Part shown: positions 27,695 through 40,015 of the stretch, in pieces
How the letters are laid out: each line of letters starts with the position of its first letter
Numbering within the stretch: position 1 is the first letter of the stretch
DNA from: Molanna angustata
Taxonomy: Eukaryota; Arthropoda; Insecta; Trichoptera; Molannidae
NCBI GenBank assembly: GCA_963576475.1
Contig: OY754970.1
Span: 37,165,447-37,229,446, forward strand
Reading direction: 5' to 3'
DNA length: 64,000 nt
Position numbers and translations under genes: made by a program
The notes under the pieces: model-generated
Database searches by the model: none
What the model saw: the letters and a program-made list of their open reading frames with translations, nothing else
Told to the model about the DNA's origin: nothing

Positions 27695-29524
27695 TTATAC
27701 TTTATAATTAATCATTCGGTTCCTGGGTCTTAGACGATTGCTCCAGTCTGGAACTGTCTCACTCTGAAACAAAGAAACGGCTTCATCAGGAAAATATTTT
27801 AAATTTTCCAATGAAACCTCATCTGAAAGATTTTCCAATCTTTCATCAGAGTTTCCATCGGTTCTTGAGTCACCATTCTCTAAACCTTGACACAAAGAAC
27901 GTAACTGATTAAAATGTCTTTTCCAAATTAACTGATTAACCTTAACCAAATAAACATTTTTAGAAACAACCTTAAAAATTATCCCTTCTACCCATTTTCT
28001 ACCATTTATAGGTCGATAATCTTTTACGAGAACTTTTTCACCAATATTAAATTTATTTTTCTTGTACTTTCTACCACCATAATAACATTTCTGTTTATTT
28101 TGACTTTTCTTAATATTAGATTTAATCTTATCTGGTATGTCATACAAATGATCAAAATGATCCCCTGGTAAAGATAATTGAAATCTATTTCTAATCTTTC
28201 TACCAAACATTAAAACTGCTGGTTCACATCCAGTTGACGAATGAGGTGTGTTTCGATAATCCATTAAAAATTTATTAATATCACTTTGAATATTAATAAG
28301 CAATTTTCCCCTAATAACTATTTTTCTTAAATAATTTTTAAGCGTTCTAACAGAATTTTCCGCTAAACCATTGGATTGTTGATATTGAACAGGAGACGTC
28401 AAATGAACGATACCCCATTTATCATAAAATTGCTTACATTCTTGAGAATTTAAGTTCTGAGCATTATCACTCACAATTGTTTCTGGAAAACCAAAATTAA
28501 CAAATAATCTCTCCAATTCATATAACATACATTTAGATGAAGTATTCTTCATTACAATACATTCTAACCATTTTGAAGTAGCATCTATAATTACCAAACA
28601 ATCAATACCATCATATTGCAAAAAATCTATATGTAAACGACTCCAAACCTTCTCAGGACTTTCCCAAGGAGATAAAACTGATTTATGAGGATTTTCTTGA
28701 CAACTTCTACATATACTACAACTATCTATCATAACAGAAATATCTTTATTTATGCCTGGCCAATAAAAATAATTTCTCGCTAGATTTTTAGTTTTTACAA
28801 TACCTTGATGTGAATCATGTAACACATTTAAAATTCTCTTCCGTAAAGAACTTGGGACAACTACCTTGTGTTGCCACATAATACAATCCTTATAAATGCT
28901 GAGTTCATCTTTTAATTTATAAAAAGGCCATATATCTGATTGTTTATTTATTTGTGAAGGCCACCCTTTTTGTAAATAATCTATAATTTGATTACACAAA
29001 ATATCCTTTTTAGTTTCCTCTAAAATTTCATCAAACTTGATACTGAAATTTTCTTCTGCATCTAGAAGAAAAACAAAATCACAATTAATATCAATACAAT
29101 TTAAACTTTTAAAATTTTCTAAATCTGAAACATCTAATGTTTCATCCTTTTCTATAGGACACCTCGATAAAAAATCTGAACAGTTATTTTCTGATTTCAC
29201 AAATTGTACTTCATAATCAAATGCTGACAAAATAACCCCGTAGCGTTGTAACCGATTTGCTGCTAATTGAGGAATATCTTTATCCTGCTTTAAAATATGG
29301 CATAAAGACCTATTATCAATTTCTAAAATAAAATGTCTTCCATATAAATAATGAAACCATTTTTGTAAAGCAAAAATAATCGCTAATGCTTCAATATCTA
29401 ATATTGAATATTTCTTTTCCGCTTCTGTTAATTTCCTTGAAATAAAAGCTATAGGTCTCGCTGACCCGTTTTCAAAAATGTGTAATAAAGTAGCAGCAAT
29501 ACCATTAGATGAACCATCTGTCAC
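27695..29524 (-). pseudogene. Gypsy Pol: RNase H and integrase (609 codons open)
   Basis: RNase H occupies about residues 1-110 (TDGS, IEALAIIFALQKWFHYLYGR, IDNRSL). The integrase zinc-binding part is at about 235-276 (HDSH ... CSICRSC). The DDE catalytic core has D300 (HIDF), D353 (VSDN) and E389 (LAENS). A C-terminal tail ends at a TAA next to the polypurine tract. The same frame extends upstream to about 29625 without a stop but is out of register with the reverse transcriptase frame, so the two halves are not translated as one protein here. Catalytic residues look intact; this is a copy of a mobile element, not a host gene. Confidence 0.9.
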
Positions 29525-29592
29525 AACCTTTAACGGTAACTTTTTATTATAATGAATTAAAACTAAATCCGAAGATAAAATATTTTTAATTT

Positions 29593-31713
29593 CTAGTACC
29601 GAATTTGAGCACTCAACAAATTATATAAAGGAGACAGAATTTTAGCAATATTCGGCACAAAATTACGATAGTAATTTACCATACCTAATAAACCCCTCAC
29701 TTGCGTAGTATTTTCAGGAATTGGAGCCAATCTAATCGCCTCCACTTTATCAACTAACGGTTTAATTCCTTCCTCAGATATATTGTAACCTAAATAATCT
29801 ACTGATTTTGTAAAGAATTGACACTTTGATTCATTAATTGACAAACCACATTCATTTAAACGAATAAATAACGATAATAAATTATTAAATAAATCTTCAT
29901 CGTCTTTTCCTGATATTAGAATGTCATCTATATATACTGACGTACCTCGTAAATCTTGCGTGACAGAATCTATTACTTGCATAAACAAAGCTGGTGAAAC
30001 CTTTAATCCAAATATTAATGTTTTGTAGCGAAATAAACCCATATGGGTTGCTATCGTAGTATACTCTCTACACTCTTTTTTTAAACCAATTTGACAATAT
30101 GCAGACTTCAAATCAATTTTCGCGAAAACCTTACCTCCACTAATTTTTTCTAATAAATAATTAATTCCCGGTAAAGGATATTTAATATCCATAACATAAG
30201 GATTTATCGTTCTCTTATAATCTGCACATAATCTAAGAGTACCATTACTTTTCGGAATAATAACTAAAGGACTTGCATATTCCGAAAATTTTACTCTTTC
30301 AATAATGTTTTGCTCTAACATTAAATTTAATTCCGATTCAACTTTTTCTTTTAAAGCCAATGGAACTGGTCGTGCTTTACAAAATTTAACTGGATGATCC
30401 TTAACCATCTTAAAACCTACTTCATATTTTGTAAACTTACCTATATTATTCGAAAATACATTTGGAAATTTTTTTTTTAAAATTGACACACCATTTTCCT
30501 TAAAATTATTGTTAACCATTTCCGAAAAATAAATACCGGAAAACCCAATCTCGAATTCTTTGAAAAAATTTCGACCTAACAAAATTTCACTTCCATTTTT
30601 AATAATTATAAAATCTAAAAACCTTGTTTTTTCATTATAACTTACTTGTAGGTTAATTTTTCCCAATACTTTCAAATTAATATTTGAATAAGCCTTAACT
30701 TCTAAATTATATTCCAATATTTTCATCTTATGAAAATATCTTCTATATAAATCTTCTGGTAATACAGAAATGAAAGCACCCGAATCTAATAAACATTTAA
30801 ATGACTTGTCAAACAAAAACACATCGATCATACATGAACTGTCATTGTTTTGAATTGTATTCAACACATTAATAACTTTTTTTTTTGTATTTTTCTGTCC
30901 TTCAATATTCACTTTACAATTCGCTTTAATGTGACCTTTCAATCCGCAACGAAAACATAAAAATTCTTTTTTATAAATATTTGTTTTTTTAAACTTAAAA
31001 TTCTTTCGACTATAATCACAAGTTTTATTTGACAATACATTTTTTTCTCTATCATGCAACTTATTAGACGAAAATTTATTATTGTCAAGTTTACCAACTA
31101 CCTGCACACTATTGGTCGAATTGTGACCAACTTCACGTTCCATTTGAAATGATTCACCAATCGAAGCCAAATTAACACAATCCTCGAAATTTAAATTTTC
31201 TGCTTCAAGAAATAATTTTTCTTGAACCTTATACCTTTTTATTCCTAAAATAAAAATATCCTTCAAAACAAAATCCAAATACTTATCAAATTTACAATTA
31301 ATTGTCGACTTTCGTAAACGAACCGCAAATTCCTTAATAGATTCATGTACTTCCTGTTTAATCAAATAAAACTTTCTCCTATATTCAAATACATTTGATA
31401 CATTTTCACAATACTTCTTCAATTTTTGCATCAAATCTTCGACACTAAAATCAGTTATTTTCTTAGGAACACATAAATTTATTAATAATGAAAATGATTC
31501 CTCACTCAACGTATTGAGAAATAGTGCCCTTTTTTGAATCGCTGAAATACTATTTTCATCATATAAAATGAGACTTTGTTCAAACCTAGTGTGGAAATTA
31601 TCCCAATTATCACAATTGTGATTAAATTTTGAGATGTCCATCTGGAACAATCTCCCAGACTGTCCAGAAACCCCTTGATTACTATAATCTTTAGTATTCA
31701 TTTTCCCACACAA
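29593..31713 (-). pseudogene. Gypsy Gag-protease-reverse transcriptase (706 codons)
   Basis: Gag occupies about residues 1-250 and ends in a CX2CX4HX4C zinc knuckle at about 253-266 (CFRCGLKGHIKANC). The aspartic protease motif LLDSGA is at about 308-313, and reverse transcriptase at about 470-670 has the catalytic YIDD at 594-597. Gag and Pol share one frame with no programmed shift. The frame stops at 29593, shortly after LSPLYNLL, where related elements continue into RNase H. A short deletion of a length not divisible by three is the simplest cause. Either ATG (codon 1 or 5) could be the start. Confidence 0.9.
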
Positions 31714-31739
31714 TAAAATTATACAAAATAAATAAAAAA

Positions 31740-32206
31740 AAATAATTTCAACAAAATATCTGATTCAAAATACAAAAATACTGATCTTTTTCTTCCCCTG
31801 ATGATTCTGGTAGACCCTCGCTGCTCCTCTGGAACTCCAAGAAAAGTGGACTGCTACAGACCTCCTTCCAAGCTTCCAGCAACTGGCTGCTACACCTGCA
31901 CCTTGGACCCGTACCTGGATCCTTGCCCTTGGTCCTCTGCTCCTGGTTTTCTCCTTGTCTGGATACTCTCCTGGATTCCTTGCAGATCCTCCCAAATGAG
32001 TACTTGCCAAAGTACCCAATCCAAACTGGAACGAACGTAGACCTCTTCTACTTGTCTCCTGTTTGATCTCTGTGATGTAAATCACAGATGAAAATAGCTC
32101 TCTGTCCTGGACAACTGTCTATTTTCTTCCACTTCAGTCCTCCTCGAAGAATGAAGATTTTAACAAAGAACCCTTGGGATGAAGTTCTTAAAGTCCGACT
32201 GCGCCA
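31740..32206 (-). other. Gypsy leader region and tRNA-Ser primer site
   Basis: The untranslated leader runs between the 5' LTR and gag. It is less AT-rich than the rest of the element. Its first 18 nt in element direction (TGGCGCAGTCGGACTTTA, 32189-32206) form the minus-strand primer site. Confidence 0.8.
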
Positions 32207-32577
32207 TGAAATATTCTCTACTTTACTAATTCGAGAATATTTGAATTGGAGAAGAATATTTTATATCAATTGTTTACAGTAAGGCAGTCTAAACCAGAAT
32301 AAAACTTATACAATTTTCAATTCTTCACAACAATTCTTTATTGTTGTGACTGATTCATATTATTGTTTTTTATTTGCCAATAAATAAACTTTCTAGAATA
32401 TTCCAATTATAATTTCTAAATATTAAATAAATTACAAATACATGAGAGACATCTATGTATCAAAATGGTAAGTTATTTTTCATAAAATAATATAACACAA
32501 ACCATAATAAATACTTATACAAATCTCCCATAGATGTCACTCAACTCAAAATATTGTAATTATTACAATATTTTACA
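32207..32577 (-). repeat. 5' LTR of the gypsy element
   Basis: Same 371-bp sequence as 27201-27571; I found no difference by eye, so insertion is recent on an evolutionary scale. Confidence 0.95.
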
Positions 32578-32859
32578 GACACACACACACACAGATACAC
32601 ACAGACACACACACACACAGACACACAGACACACGAAATATTCTACTCCGAATTCTGAGTAAATCCGTCCATGGAACATATATGCTGCGAAGCCTCTAAG
32701 TTGGTGTTTTTTGACTTCAAAGTTGGAAAAGCCGTGAAAAAAGTAGACCTCTCCATACAATTCTCGCGTATTCTGGCTTGATACATTGTCGATATGTTAA
32801 GAGACCAAAGTTCTCCTGAACAAATCGACAGTTGGATTATCATCTCAATAATACTAGAA

Positions 32860-33879
32860 CTAGTTGCATGTAGCACATGAGATCCAACTGTCGATAGCGA
32901 TAGTATGTATAGTTGAAGAATATGTACCAAACTATAAACCCATAGATACAAATTATTGAATATTTTCAGATATTTTGTTTTCTATACAACATATGTAGGT
33001 ATGTATGTCAAGATAGGATAGTATGGAGGAAGATCCTTTTTCCTACCCAGAATATGCAAATAGCATGATGGTATGTATGTATGTTTGGAGATGAAGTATC
33101 AAACTATTAAGTCTTCTTACATATTGTGTATAGGCGACTGCCATACAAAATGTATGAAGCGATGTCGTCACTAAATTCAATTTTTAAAAAAATTGTTAAA
33201 AAAAAATTGAGATCTTCTACTACAATGTTAATATTTTTTATAGAAAATTAAATTATCTAGTTGGGGTGTTTCGGATTTTTTCGATAATTGTAAAAGTTTT
33301 GGAAATATAGGCAGTTAAACTCATAAATTTATCATAAAAAAAATATTTTTCTTAATAAAAAATGTTTGAGAAACCCTGGAATTTTTTTGAAAAAACTAAT
33401 TTTAGATTTTGTATTTGTCTTTGTTTGTACCAATTTTCAGCGTTCTAGCGTTTATGGTTTCTGAGATATATGGAAAAATAAAATAAAAATTCAAAAGTTG
33501 ATAACCCCTGACTGAAACAAAAATTCAAAATTCCGAGTATAAAAGTTTTGTAGGCCTGTAACTGTTTATATATTCTGAAATTTTAGGCTCTGTAAATTGA
33601 GCGGATCAAAAGTTATAAGGGGGGGACGGACACACAGACACACAGACACACACACACACACACACACACAGACACACGAAATGTTCTACTCCGAATTCTG
33701 AGTAAATCCGTGTTCGGAACATATATGCTGCGAAGCCTCTAAGTTGGTGTTTTTTGACTTCAAAGTTGGAAAAACCGTGAAAAAAGTAGACCTCTCCATA
33801 CAATTCTCGCGTATTCTGGCTTGATACATTGTCGATATGTTAAGAGAACAAAGTTCTCCTGAACAAATCGACAGTTGGA
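32860..33879 (-). mobile_element. Helitron copy g, complete (reference copy)
   Basis: This 1020-bp non-autonomous Helitron shows, in its own direction, A|TCCAACTGTCGATTTG at the 5' end and the last 40 nt ATCGACAGTTGG...CATG...ACATGCAACTAG|T at the 3' end. The 3' end has a CATGT/ACATG hairpin 7 nt before CTAG. The first and last ATCCAACTGTCGAT are inverted copies. A 40-nt imperfect hairpin lies just inside the 5' end, and a (CA)n/(GACACA)n microsatellite interrupts the body. No helicase is encoded. The architecture fits lepidopteran MINE-type, microsatellite-carrying Helitrons. Confidence 0.85.
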
Positions 33880-33886
33880 TTATTTA

Positions 33887-34924
33887 CTAGTTGCATGTAA
33901 CACATGAGATCCAACTGTCGATAGCGATAGTATGTATAGTTGAAGAATATGTACCAAACTATAAACCCATAGATACAAATTATTGAATATTTTCAGATAT
34001 TTTGTTTTCTATACAACATATGTAGGTATGTATGTCAAGATAGGATAGTATGGAGGAAGATCCTTTTTCCTACCGAGAATATGCAAATAGCATGATGGTA
34101 TGTATGTATGTTTGGAGTCGAAGTATCAAACTATTAAGTCTTCTTACATATTGTGTATAGGCGACTGCCATACAAAATGTATGAAGCGATGTCGTCACTA
34201 AATTCAATTTTTAAAAAAAATGTTAAAAAAAAATTGAGATCTTCTACTACATTGCTGATATTTTTTATAGAAAATTAAATTATCTAGTTGGGGTGTTTCG
34301 GCTTTTTTCGATAATTGCAAAAGTTTTGGAAATATAGGCAGTTAAACTCATAAATTTATCATAAAAAAAATATTTTTCTTAATAAAAAATGTTTGAGAAA
34401 CCCTGGAATTTTTTTGAAAAAACTAATTTGAGATTTTGTATTTGTCTATGTTTGTACCAATTTTCAGCGTTCTAGCGTTTATGGTTTCTGAGATATATGG
34501 AAAAATAAAATAAAAATTCAAAAGTTGATAACCCCTGACTGAAACAAAAATTCAAAATTCCGAGTATAAAAGTTTTGTAGGCCTGTAACTGTTTATATAT
34601 TCTGAAATTTTAGGCTCTGTTTATTGAGCGGATCAAAAGTTATAAGGGGGGGACGGACACACAGACACACACACAGACACACAGACACACACACACACAG
34701 ACACACACACACACAGACACACGAAATGTTCTACTCCGAATTCTGAGTAAATCCGTGTATGGAACATATATGCTGCGAAGCCTCTAAGTTGGTGTTTTTT
34801 GACTTCAAAGTTGGAAAAGCCGTGAAAAAAGTAGACCTCTCCATACAATTCTCGCGTATTCTGGCTTGATACATTGTCGATATGTTAAGAGAACAAAGTT
34901 CTCCTGAACAAATCGACAGTTGGA
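33887..34924 (-). mobile_element. Helitron copy h, complete
   Basis: It begins 7 bp after copy g in the same orientation and is 1038 bp long because its microsatellite is longer. It is nearly identical to copies g and j outside the repeat. Both A|TC and CTAG|T ends are intact. Confidence 0.85.
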
Positions 34925-36631
34925 TTATTTTATGATATTTAGTTTGTTGCGTTCGAATTAGTTGTATTAATTCTTACGCAATAATACCTACTTATAAAAT
35001 GTTCGCAGTGGGTTTTTATTTTTCTTAGGGCAAGATAATAATTTACTGCTCACATTGTGTCGAAATAATTCTTTCAAAACTATAGAATGCATTTCATTTA
35101 TATTTTAAAATGTCCAACTGAATAGATCTCCTGATTTATTGCATTTCTATAGTCATGTAACAACTGCAAATCCATTAAGCATCATTCTTTCTAAAGATAT
35201 AGCCAACATGTGCATCCTTCTTTGTCTTAAAATGCAACAAAAGAACATACCTAATATTTGAAACGGAAGACAACCAATTCACATTTTTTTTACGAGTCTC
35301 CAAAACGTCTAGTAATAAGATATATTGCCCGGCCGAGGCTGACTTTCTAAACACATGTTGGGTTGGTCTACGCCAGGGTATTTCATACTTAACACGCCCC
35401 AACCAAGATCGTAATTGGTTGTTATCTCGAGGACAATAAAGGACAAACAATGGTGTCCTTAGGACAGCCTACTCGTAGTGACCAATGATCGAGGCTCTGA
35501 CCACCTCCTACAAAATTCGATAGGAAGACGTTTCGAGAGTTGAAGTGAGTAACAGTCAGTAATGAGTCGGTAAACTAGAGTCCACCAGTGGAGTCAGTCC
35601 ACAGACAGATGAATAGTTCTCATCGCCTTGTTCAAAAAAAAAATTAAATTCAGTTTGTGTAGCAAGTGACGGACGGGCATCTGTGCCTCGGCAGATTCTC
35701 CTACCTGCCTAAGTTAAAAGTATTAAAGACAATTTAAATATACAGCGCACACTATCAGTGTTATTTTTTTTTCGTCTTAATTTTCTTACATTGTTTTAAA
35801 AAGTAGACACCATAATTACGACGCGTCGCGACGTCAACATTCACACCACGGGCAGAGCAATCGAGCAACACAACCGGCGATACCTACTTTCGGATCCCTA
35901 GCGCGCCTCTACCTTGCATAGGTATATTTCACGGCCGCTAGACTCCTCATCCAGAGCCCAGCGACTCCTGCCTTAGAGTCCAGCGCTCCACTGAGACAAC
36001 TGAATGTCTCTGGACGTCCCGGCGAAGCTTACAGCGACTGCCTCCTCGCCAGTCCAGCTTCACGGAGCCCCTGCTCCAATCCGACGTCCTCCACGATGTC
36101 AGCAACCCCTGCCTGCGAGTCTGCTGCATCCACGACGAGCCAAAGCCGCTCGTATCTCATCGCCTCACCACAACACGAGCCAAAGCCGCTCGTCTCTCGC
36201 CTCAACATCCTGCCACGCGAGCCAAAGCCGCTTGCACCATCTGCCAAGCCGACGTCGCTCGACCAGCGCCTCATCTCAGCACCAAACAAAATCACTCGCC
36301 TTAACACGCACCCACTACACAAAGCACCGACGTCTCAATATTTTTACTGCTTTCATTTTTTTTTGTACTTAGTTTTAAGTTTACTAACCGATTTTTATTA
36401 TTTTTTTTTTCAATATAAATGACCACTGGTCATATTTAAAATACCTTGAATGTGTTTTATTCCTCCACAACTCTCACCAACAATTACCTACTAACTGTAT
36501 TGTGTAAAACAACTTAATATCCTCCTACAATTATTATTATTCTTTTCTCTTTTAAAATTTTTTTTCTTCTTAAATAATTAAAATTAAACTATATAATAAT
36601 ATTTTTTTAAATTACTAAAGGGGGTGTATTA
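34925..36631. other. Unassigned insertion with GC-rich repeat block
   Basis: It separates Helitrons h and i. 35820-36340 is strongly GC-richer than its surroundings and carries three CGAGCCAAAGCCGCT(C/T)G repeats at 36135, 36175 and 36218. An element bounded by TGTTGG (35356) and CCAACA (36481) might be a solo LTR, and AAAGGGGGTG near 36618 resembles a polypurine tract. I could not find a target duplication. Open frames here (for example proline/serine-rich ones near 36000-36400) have no recognisable domain. Confidence 0.35.
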
Positions 36632-37545
36632 AGTTTTCTATACAACACATGTACCTAGGTAGTCAAGATAGGATAGTATGGAGGTCAGTCTTTTTTTCCT
36701 ACCCGGAATATGAAAACAGCATGATGGTATATGTATATTGTATGTTTAGAGATGAAGTATCAAACTATTAAGTCTTCTTTGATATTGTGTATAGGTGACT
36801 ACCATACAAATTGTATGAAGCGATGTCGTCACTAAATTCAATTTTTATAAAAATTGTTAAAAAAAATTGAGATGTACTGCTACAATGTTTATATTTTTTA
36901 TATAAAATTAAAATATCTAGTTGGGGTGTTTCGGCTTTTTTCGATATTTAAAAAAAAATGGAAATATAGGCAGTTAAACTCATAAATTTATCATAAAAAA
37001 AATACTTTTCTTAATAAAAAATGTTTGAGAAACCCTGGAATTTTTTTGAAAAAACTAATTTGAGATTTTGTATTTGTCTATGTTTATACCAATTTTCAGC
37101 GTTCTAGCTTTTATGGTTTCTGAGATATAGGGAAAAATAAAATAAAAATTCAAAAGTTGATAACCCCTGACTGAAAAAAAAAATCAAAATTCCGAGTATA
37201 AAAGTTTTGTAGGCCTGTAACTGTTTATATATTTTGAAATTTTAGGCTCTGTAAATTGAGCGGATCAAAAGTTATAAGGGGACACACACACACACACACA
37301 CACAGACATACACACACACACACAGACACACACACAGACACACGAAATGTTCTACTCCGAATTCTGAGTAAATCCGTGTATGGAACATATATGCTGCGAA
37401 GCCTCTAAGTTGGTGTTTTTTGACTTCAAAGTTGGAAAAGCCGTGAAAAAAGTAGACCTCTCCATACAATTCTCGCGTATTCTGGCTTGATACATTGTCG
37501 ATATGTTAAGAGAACAAAGTTCTCCTGAACAAATCGACAGTTGGA
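36632..37545 (-). mobile_element. Helitron copy i, 3' end missing
   Basis: It follows the family from TTTTCTATACAACACATGTA to ATCGACAGTTGGA|T, including the microsatellite. The CTAG end and about 110 bp next to it are replaced by the unassigned insertion to the left. Confidence 0.8.
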
Positions 37546-37882
37546 TTATACATGTCATGCCATTAAACTTCTTGAACTTTTTCGGCGTGGAGGGGGGAGA
37601 TTTGCACATACCACAAGGAAGCAAATGATAATAATGAGTTTTTATTTCAGTTCGTGAGCAGAGGGGTGCAATGCTACACAAACCATATTATATATATAGG
37701 TACACCATAAAAAAATATACCTACATAAAAATAAAAAGAATAAACAGTAAATGAAAATGAAGACAATAACACACCAATACACAAACAAACGAGTGGTTGT
37801 GGCCAACGCTATACTCCTCACCACCAAGTCACATCACAAAGTATTAAAATTTTGTATGCTAATTTTTCAACATTTTTATAAA
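37546..37882. other. No gene; spacer between Helitrons i and j
   Basis: This is AT-rich sequence with no recognised element. A TTCGGCGTGGAGGGGGGAGA segment resembles one near 3466. Confidence 0.4.
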
Positions 37883-38907
37883 ACTAGTTGCATGTAACAC
37901 ATGAGATCCAACTGTCGATAGCGATAGTATGTATAGTTGAAGAATATGTACCAAACTATAAACCCATAGATACAAATTATTGAATATTTTCAGATATTTT
38001 GTTTTCTATACAACATATGTAGGTATGTATGTCAAGATAGGATAGTATGGAGGAAGATCCTTTTTCCTACCCAGAATATGCAAATAGCATGATGGTATGT
38101 ATGTATGTTTGGAGATGAAGTATCAAACTATTAAGTCTTCTTACATATTGTGTATAGGCGACTGCCATACAAAATGTATGAAGCGATGTCGTCACTAAAT
38201 TCAATTTTTAAAAAAATTGTTAAAAAAAAATTGAGATCTTCTGCTACAATGTTAATATTTTTTATAGAAAATTAAATGATCTAGTTGGGGTGTTTCGGCT
38301 TTTTTCGATAATTGTAAAGGTTTTGGAAATATAGGCAGTTAAACTCATAAATTTATCATAAAAAAAATATTTTTCTTAATAAAAAATATTTGAGAAACCC
38401 TGGAATTTTTTTGAAAAAACTAATTTGAGATTTTGTATTTGTCTATGTTTGTACCAATTTTCAGCGTTCTACCGTTTATGGTTTCTGAGATATATGGAAA
38501 AATAAAATAAAAATTCAAAAGTTGATAACCCCTGACTGAAACAAAAATTCAAAATTCCGAGTATAAAAGTTTTGTAGGCCTGTAACTATTTATATATTCT
38601 GAAATTTTAGGCTCTGTAAATTGAGCGGATCAAAAGTTATAAGGGGGGGACGGACACACAGACACACAGACACACACACAGACACACACACACACACAGA
38701 CACACGAAATGTTCTACTCCGAATTCTGAGTAAATCCGTGTATGGAACATATATGCTGCGAAGCCTCTAAGTTGGTGTTTTTTGACTTCAAAGTTGGAAA
38801 AGCCGTGAAAAAAGTAGACCTCTCCATACAATTCTCGCGTATTCTGGCTTGATACATTGTCGATATGTTAAGAGAACAAAGTTCTCCTGAACAAATCGAC
38901 AGTTGGA
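37883..38907 (-). mobile_element. Helitron copy j, complete
   Basis: It has the same structure as copy g, is 1025 bp long, and has intact ends (A|CTAGTTGCATG and CGACAGTTGGA|T in the + view). Confidence 0.85.
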
Positions 38908-39404
38908 TGAGTTTGTTTAATATTTTTTTATAAAAATACTATATTATGATAACTTGATATTTCTTTAATGCCATTTTATGTAAATGATGTGCCTTTTTAC
39001 CAATTTGAAAATAAAAAAATCATATTTTAAGTTTCTTGGTCGCTTTGAAACATTTGACAGTTGAAAAATTGAGAGGCACTTTTCAGATATCCTTCAAAAT
39101 CAAATGGGGTCTAAGTGAGTATTAGATATACATATTGGCAATATTTGAGAAGACTTGAATGAGTACTTTAGTCTATAATCGATAAAAAATAATAAACATG
39201 CTGTACATAGCACACAACACACTCACATGCACAGATATATTTATTGTGATGAAGTTTCAGAATACAATCTCAGCATGATACTAGTTGATAATCTGTAATG
39301 AAAAATTAGCCATAAAAATTTCGAAATCATAACTCCTCACTTTATCCCCTTGGATTAGTGAGGAGTAAAAAAACAAATAGAAATAATAGAACTGATGCTC
39401 GGAT

Positions 39405-39665
39405 ATGAAATTATAAATAATATTATTTAATCGAATATTTTTATTATTGCATATGCGCAAACATTGGATTTTTTTCCCTGTCGGGAGTCAAAGATATTTT
39501 TTAACAGATTTTTAATTATCTCAATAGAGACGAAGTTGGAATATTTATTGTAGGAGGACCGGGAAATCAAGGCACCTACAGGGCTTACGACCTGTCATCG
39601 GCTGGTTTACGTGATCACTTTATGCGCTTGCGCAACGTTCACCAATTATGCCTTTTAATATTATT
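39405..39665 (+). repeat. Dispersed repeat R5, copy with segment order 1-2
   Basis: Segment 1 (GCATATGCGCAAACATTGGA ... GTCGGGAGTCAAAGATA) is followed by segment 2 (CTCAATAGAGACGAAGTTGG ... GCGCTTGCGCAACGTTCACC). In the inverted copy at 50500-51062 the same segments are present in the opposite relative order. Confidence 0.7.
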
Positions 39666-39670
39666 TAGAC

Positions 39671-40015
39671 CAGCGGTCGGGGAACTTTTTTAACCATTAC
39701 CCCAAATTATTTTTGCGTAGGTCGATATTACCCCTTCCCCCCATTTTGAAAAGAAGACAATAATAATAATAATAATGAACACTTCCTTCCACCCTGCGTA
39801 AGTGGCGAGTTTATTGCCGTATGGCAATTTCTTCCAACTAATCAGTGTTTCCACCCCAGAGATGCAATATTTGCGTGAGAAATAAATTTAAATAAATTTC
39901 TCAATCAATGACAATCAATGTTTATTTAAATAAACATTATTTATTGAATTAATTTACACGGAAAAATTCATTTTTACCCCATTTGGGGTAATTTACCCCG
40001 GTTCCCCGACCGCTG
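39671..40015. mobile_element. hAT-like MITE with 15-bp TIRs
   Basis: The ends CAGCGGTCGGGGAAC and GTTCCCCGACCGCTG are perfect inverses, of the CAG...CTG form usual in hAT elements. Flanks ATTTAGAC and ATTAAAGA(C) are close to an 8-bp duplication but not identical. An S3 SINE sits inside. No transposase is present. Confidence 0.7.
39757..39905 (-). mobile_element. SINE family S3 inside the hAT-like MITE
   Basis: Inverted (ATT)n, GAACACTTCCTTCCACCCTG, TGGCGAGTTTATTGCCGTAT and TTCCAACTAATCAGTGTTTC match S3. The tRNA-like head is not visible. Confidence 0.7.

Larger units (their letters stand above)
27201..32577 (-). mobile_element. Ty3/Gypsy LTR retrotransposon, full length, recent
   Basis: This 5377-bp element has two 371-bp LTRs (27201-27571 and 32207-32577) that look identical by eye. 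LTR ends are TG...CA and the target duplication is GACAC (27196-27200, 32578-32582). In element direction, TGGCGCAGTCGGACTTTAAG adjoins the 5' LTR and complements the 3' end of tRNA-Ser (primer site). TTGGGGAG precedes the 3' LTR (polypurine tract). Order: Gag, protease, reverse transcriptase, RNase H, integrase; no envelope gene. The frame is broken between reverse transcriptase and RNase H. Confidence 0.95.
26447..32836 (-). mobile_element. Helitron copy f, split by a gypsy element
   Basis: The parts are 26447-27200 and 32578-32836. It starts CTAGTTGCATGTAACACATG after an A and ends ATCGACAGTTGGA before a T, so both family ends are present. The gypsy element landed in the internal GACACAC microsatellite, with GACAC on both sides. 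Removing the insert leaves about 1 kb, the family length. Confidence 0.85.

Noticed and set aside
36004..36422. Ser/Pro-rich host protein on either strand
   Set aside because: Overlapping long frames on both strands come from GC-rich tandem repeats, without a recognisable domain or splice structure.
32563..38831. A short frame MYGEVYFFHGFSNFEVKKHQ... followed by Cys-Val repeats, present on the - strand in five Helitron copies
   Set aside because: It is kept because the copies are young and similar; the frame runs into the CA microsatellite, its end varies from copy to copy, and it has no known domain.
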